DNA from: Candidatus Bathyarchaeota archaeon
Lineage (GTDB): Archaea; Thermoproteota; Bathyarchaeia; Bathyarchaeales; Bathycorpusculaceae
DNA length: 6,532 nucleotides
Direction of reading: 5' to 3'
Assembly: GCA_030630585.1 (NCBI GenBank)
Contig: DAOVMU010000090.1
Location: 1 to 6,532, forward strand
Shown here piece after piece: positions 6,102-6,532 of the stretch. Position 1 is the first letter of the stretch. Every line of letters starts with the position of its first letter. The translations under genes and the position numbers were made by a program. The notes beneath the pieces are model-generated. The model made no database searches, was not told the origin of the DNA, and worked only from the letters and a program-made list of their open reading frames with translations.

Positions 6102-6117
6102 AAGCAAATGTTAAATA
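6102..6117 (+). promoter_or_regulatory. Core promoter of the Lrp/AsnC-family gene (BRE + TATA box)
   Basis: AAGCAAATG followed by TTAAATA (6111-6117) fits an archaeal BRE-TATA element on the plus strand. The predicted transcription start is near 6140, about 22 bases before the ATG. It lies back to back with the glnA promoter, with about 30 bp between the two boxes. Confidence 0.5.
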
Positions 6118-6130
6118 GGAGAACTCTTTC

Positions 6131-6146
6131 CTGAATGAGTGTTCAG
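6131..6146. repeat. Inverted repeat CTGAA-N6-TTCAG over the predicted transcription start of the Lrp-type gene
   Basis: Perfect 5-bp arms at 6131-6135 and 6142-6146. The site spans the predicted transcription start and lies just before the AGGTGG ribosome binding site. This is a usual place for autorepression by Lrp/AsnC proteins, whose sites are commonly short dyads. The identity of the bound protein is inference. An imperfect overlapping dyad, AGGA (6117-6120) with TCCT (6129-6132), also spans 16 bp. Confidence 0.4.
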
Positions 6147-6149
6147 TAC

Positions 6150-6155
6150 AGGTGG
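6150..6155 (+). promoter_or_regulatory. Ribosome binding site of the Lrp/AsnC-family gene
   Basis: AGGTGG, 6 bases before the ATG at 6162. The upstream in-frame ATG at 6135 meets a TAG before this point, so 6162 is the start. Confidence 0.65.
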
Positions 6156-6161
6156 TAGATA

Positions 6162-6532
6162 ATGCGTTTAGATGAGACAGATGTCAAAATCTTGAAGACG
6201 TTGCTAAGTGATGCCCGGCTTTCATCTAGGCAAATATCTAAGCAATGCGGCGTTTCAATAGGTACCGTTCTTTCACGAGTAAAGAAAATGGAGAAGGAAG
6301 GAATAATAAAAGGCTATTCGGCGTTGCTGAATCAAGAAAAACTTGGTTACGAATTAACGGTTGTAAGTGAAATAACAGTTTCTAAAGGAAGGCTTCTAGA
6401 GATGGAAAACGAGATCGCTCGACTTCCAAACGTGTGCTGCGTGTATGACGTGACAGGCTTAATAGACGCAATGATAGTCGCAAAATTCAAGAATCGAAAA
6501 GAATTAGGCAAATTCACAAAACGTCTCCTAGC
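6162..6532 (+). CDS. Lrp/AsnC-family transcriptional regulator, C-terminus cut by window edge
   Basis: DNA-binding regulator of the leucine-responsive protein family; these form dimers to octamers and respond to amino acids or related metabolites. Seen: 123 complete codons from ATG 6162. Residues 1-50 form the winged helix-turn-helix, starting MRLDETDVKILKTLLSDARL, with the recognition helix in SIGTVLSRVKKMEKEG (32-47). A hinge around GYSALLNQEKLGYE (51-64) leads into the RAM ligand-binding domain, with the conserved segment YDVTGLIDAMIVAKF (95-109). Relatives run about 140-165 residues, so perhaps 20-40 are missing, including the last RAM elements. Divergently transcribed from glnA across 134 bases holding both promoters, so control of glnA and of itself is the natural hypothesis. 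Effector unknown; glutamine is a reasonable guess. Confidence 0.93.
   Translation, partial: MRLDETDVKILKTLLSDARLSSRQISKQCGVSIGTVLSRVKKMEKEGIIKGYSALLNQEKLGYELTVVSEITVSKGRLLEMENEIARLPNVCCVYDVTGLIDAMIVAKFKNRKELGKFTKRLL

Overview
The window reads as archaeal chromosome and holds six housekeeping-type genes, two of them cut by the window ends. The archaeal assignment rests on several signs. Upstream of the divergent genes there are A/T-rich boxes with purine-rich BRE-like flanks. Ribosome binding sites are of the AGGTGA/GGTGA kind. The glutamine synthetase is a GSI-alpha type without an adenylylation motif, the Lrp/AsnC regulator is short, and the phosphohexomutase carries the archaeal GlmM-like signature. 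A one-piece GMP synthase argues against euryarchaeal lineages that split this enzyme. A Thermoproteota/TACK lineage such as Bathyarchaeia is my best guess, but that is inference and not shown by the sequence.

Layout. On the minus strand, positions 2182 to 1 hold a two-gene operon: a sugar-1-phosphate nucleotidyltransferase with a left-handed beta-helix tail, then, 17 bases later, a phosphoglucosamine/phosphohexose mutase that runs off the left edge. Diverging from it on the plus strand is a creatininase-family metal amidohydrolase (2257-3018). That gene converges, with only 6 bases between stops, on a full-length GMP synthase (guaA, minus strand). Upstream of guaA on the same strand, 66 bases away, lies glutamine synthetase (glnA). 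Diverging from glnA across a 134-base promoter region is an Lrp/AsnC-type regulator that runs off the right edge.

How they fit together. The mutase and nucleotidyltransferase are consecutive steps (sugar-6-P to sugar-1-P to NDP-sugar) for surface polysaccharide or glycan precursors. GlnA makes the glutamine that GuaA uses as amino donor, and no T-rich terminator lies between them, so read-through is plausible. The Lrp-type gene opposite glnA is the obvious candidate regulator. Its own start region contains a 16-bp inverted repeat suitable for autoregulation.

No RNA gene, CRISPR array, mobile element or long repeat was seen. All intergenic gaps are under 140 bases. I found no convincing new system. 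The points most worth a second look are the Ser in place of the feedback-inhibition Arg in GlnA, the palindromes in the glnA/lrp and glnA/guaA gaps, and the unassigned creatininase-family enzyme.
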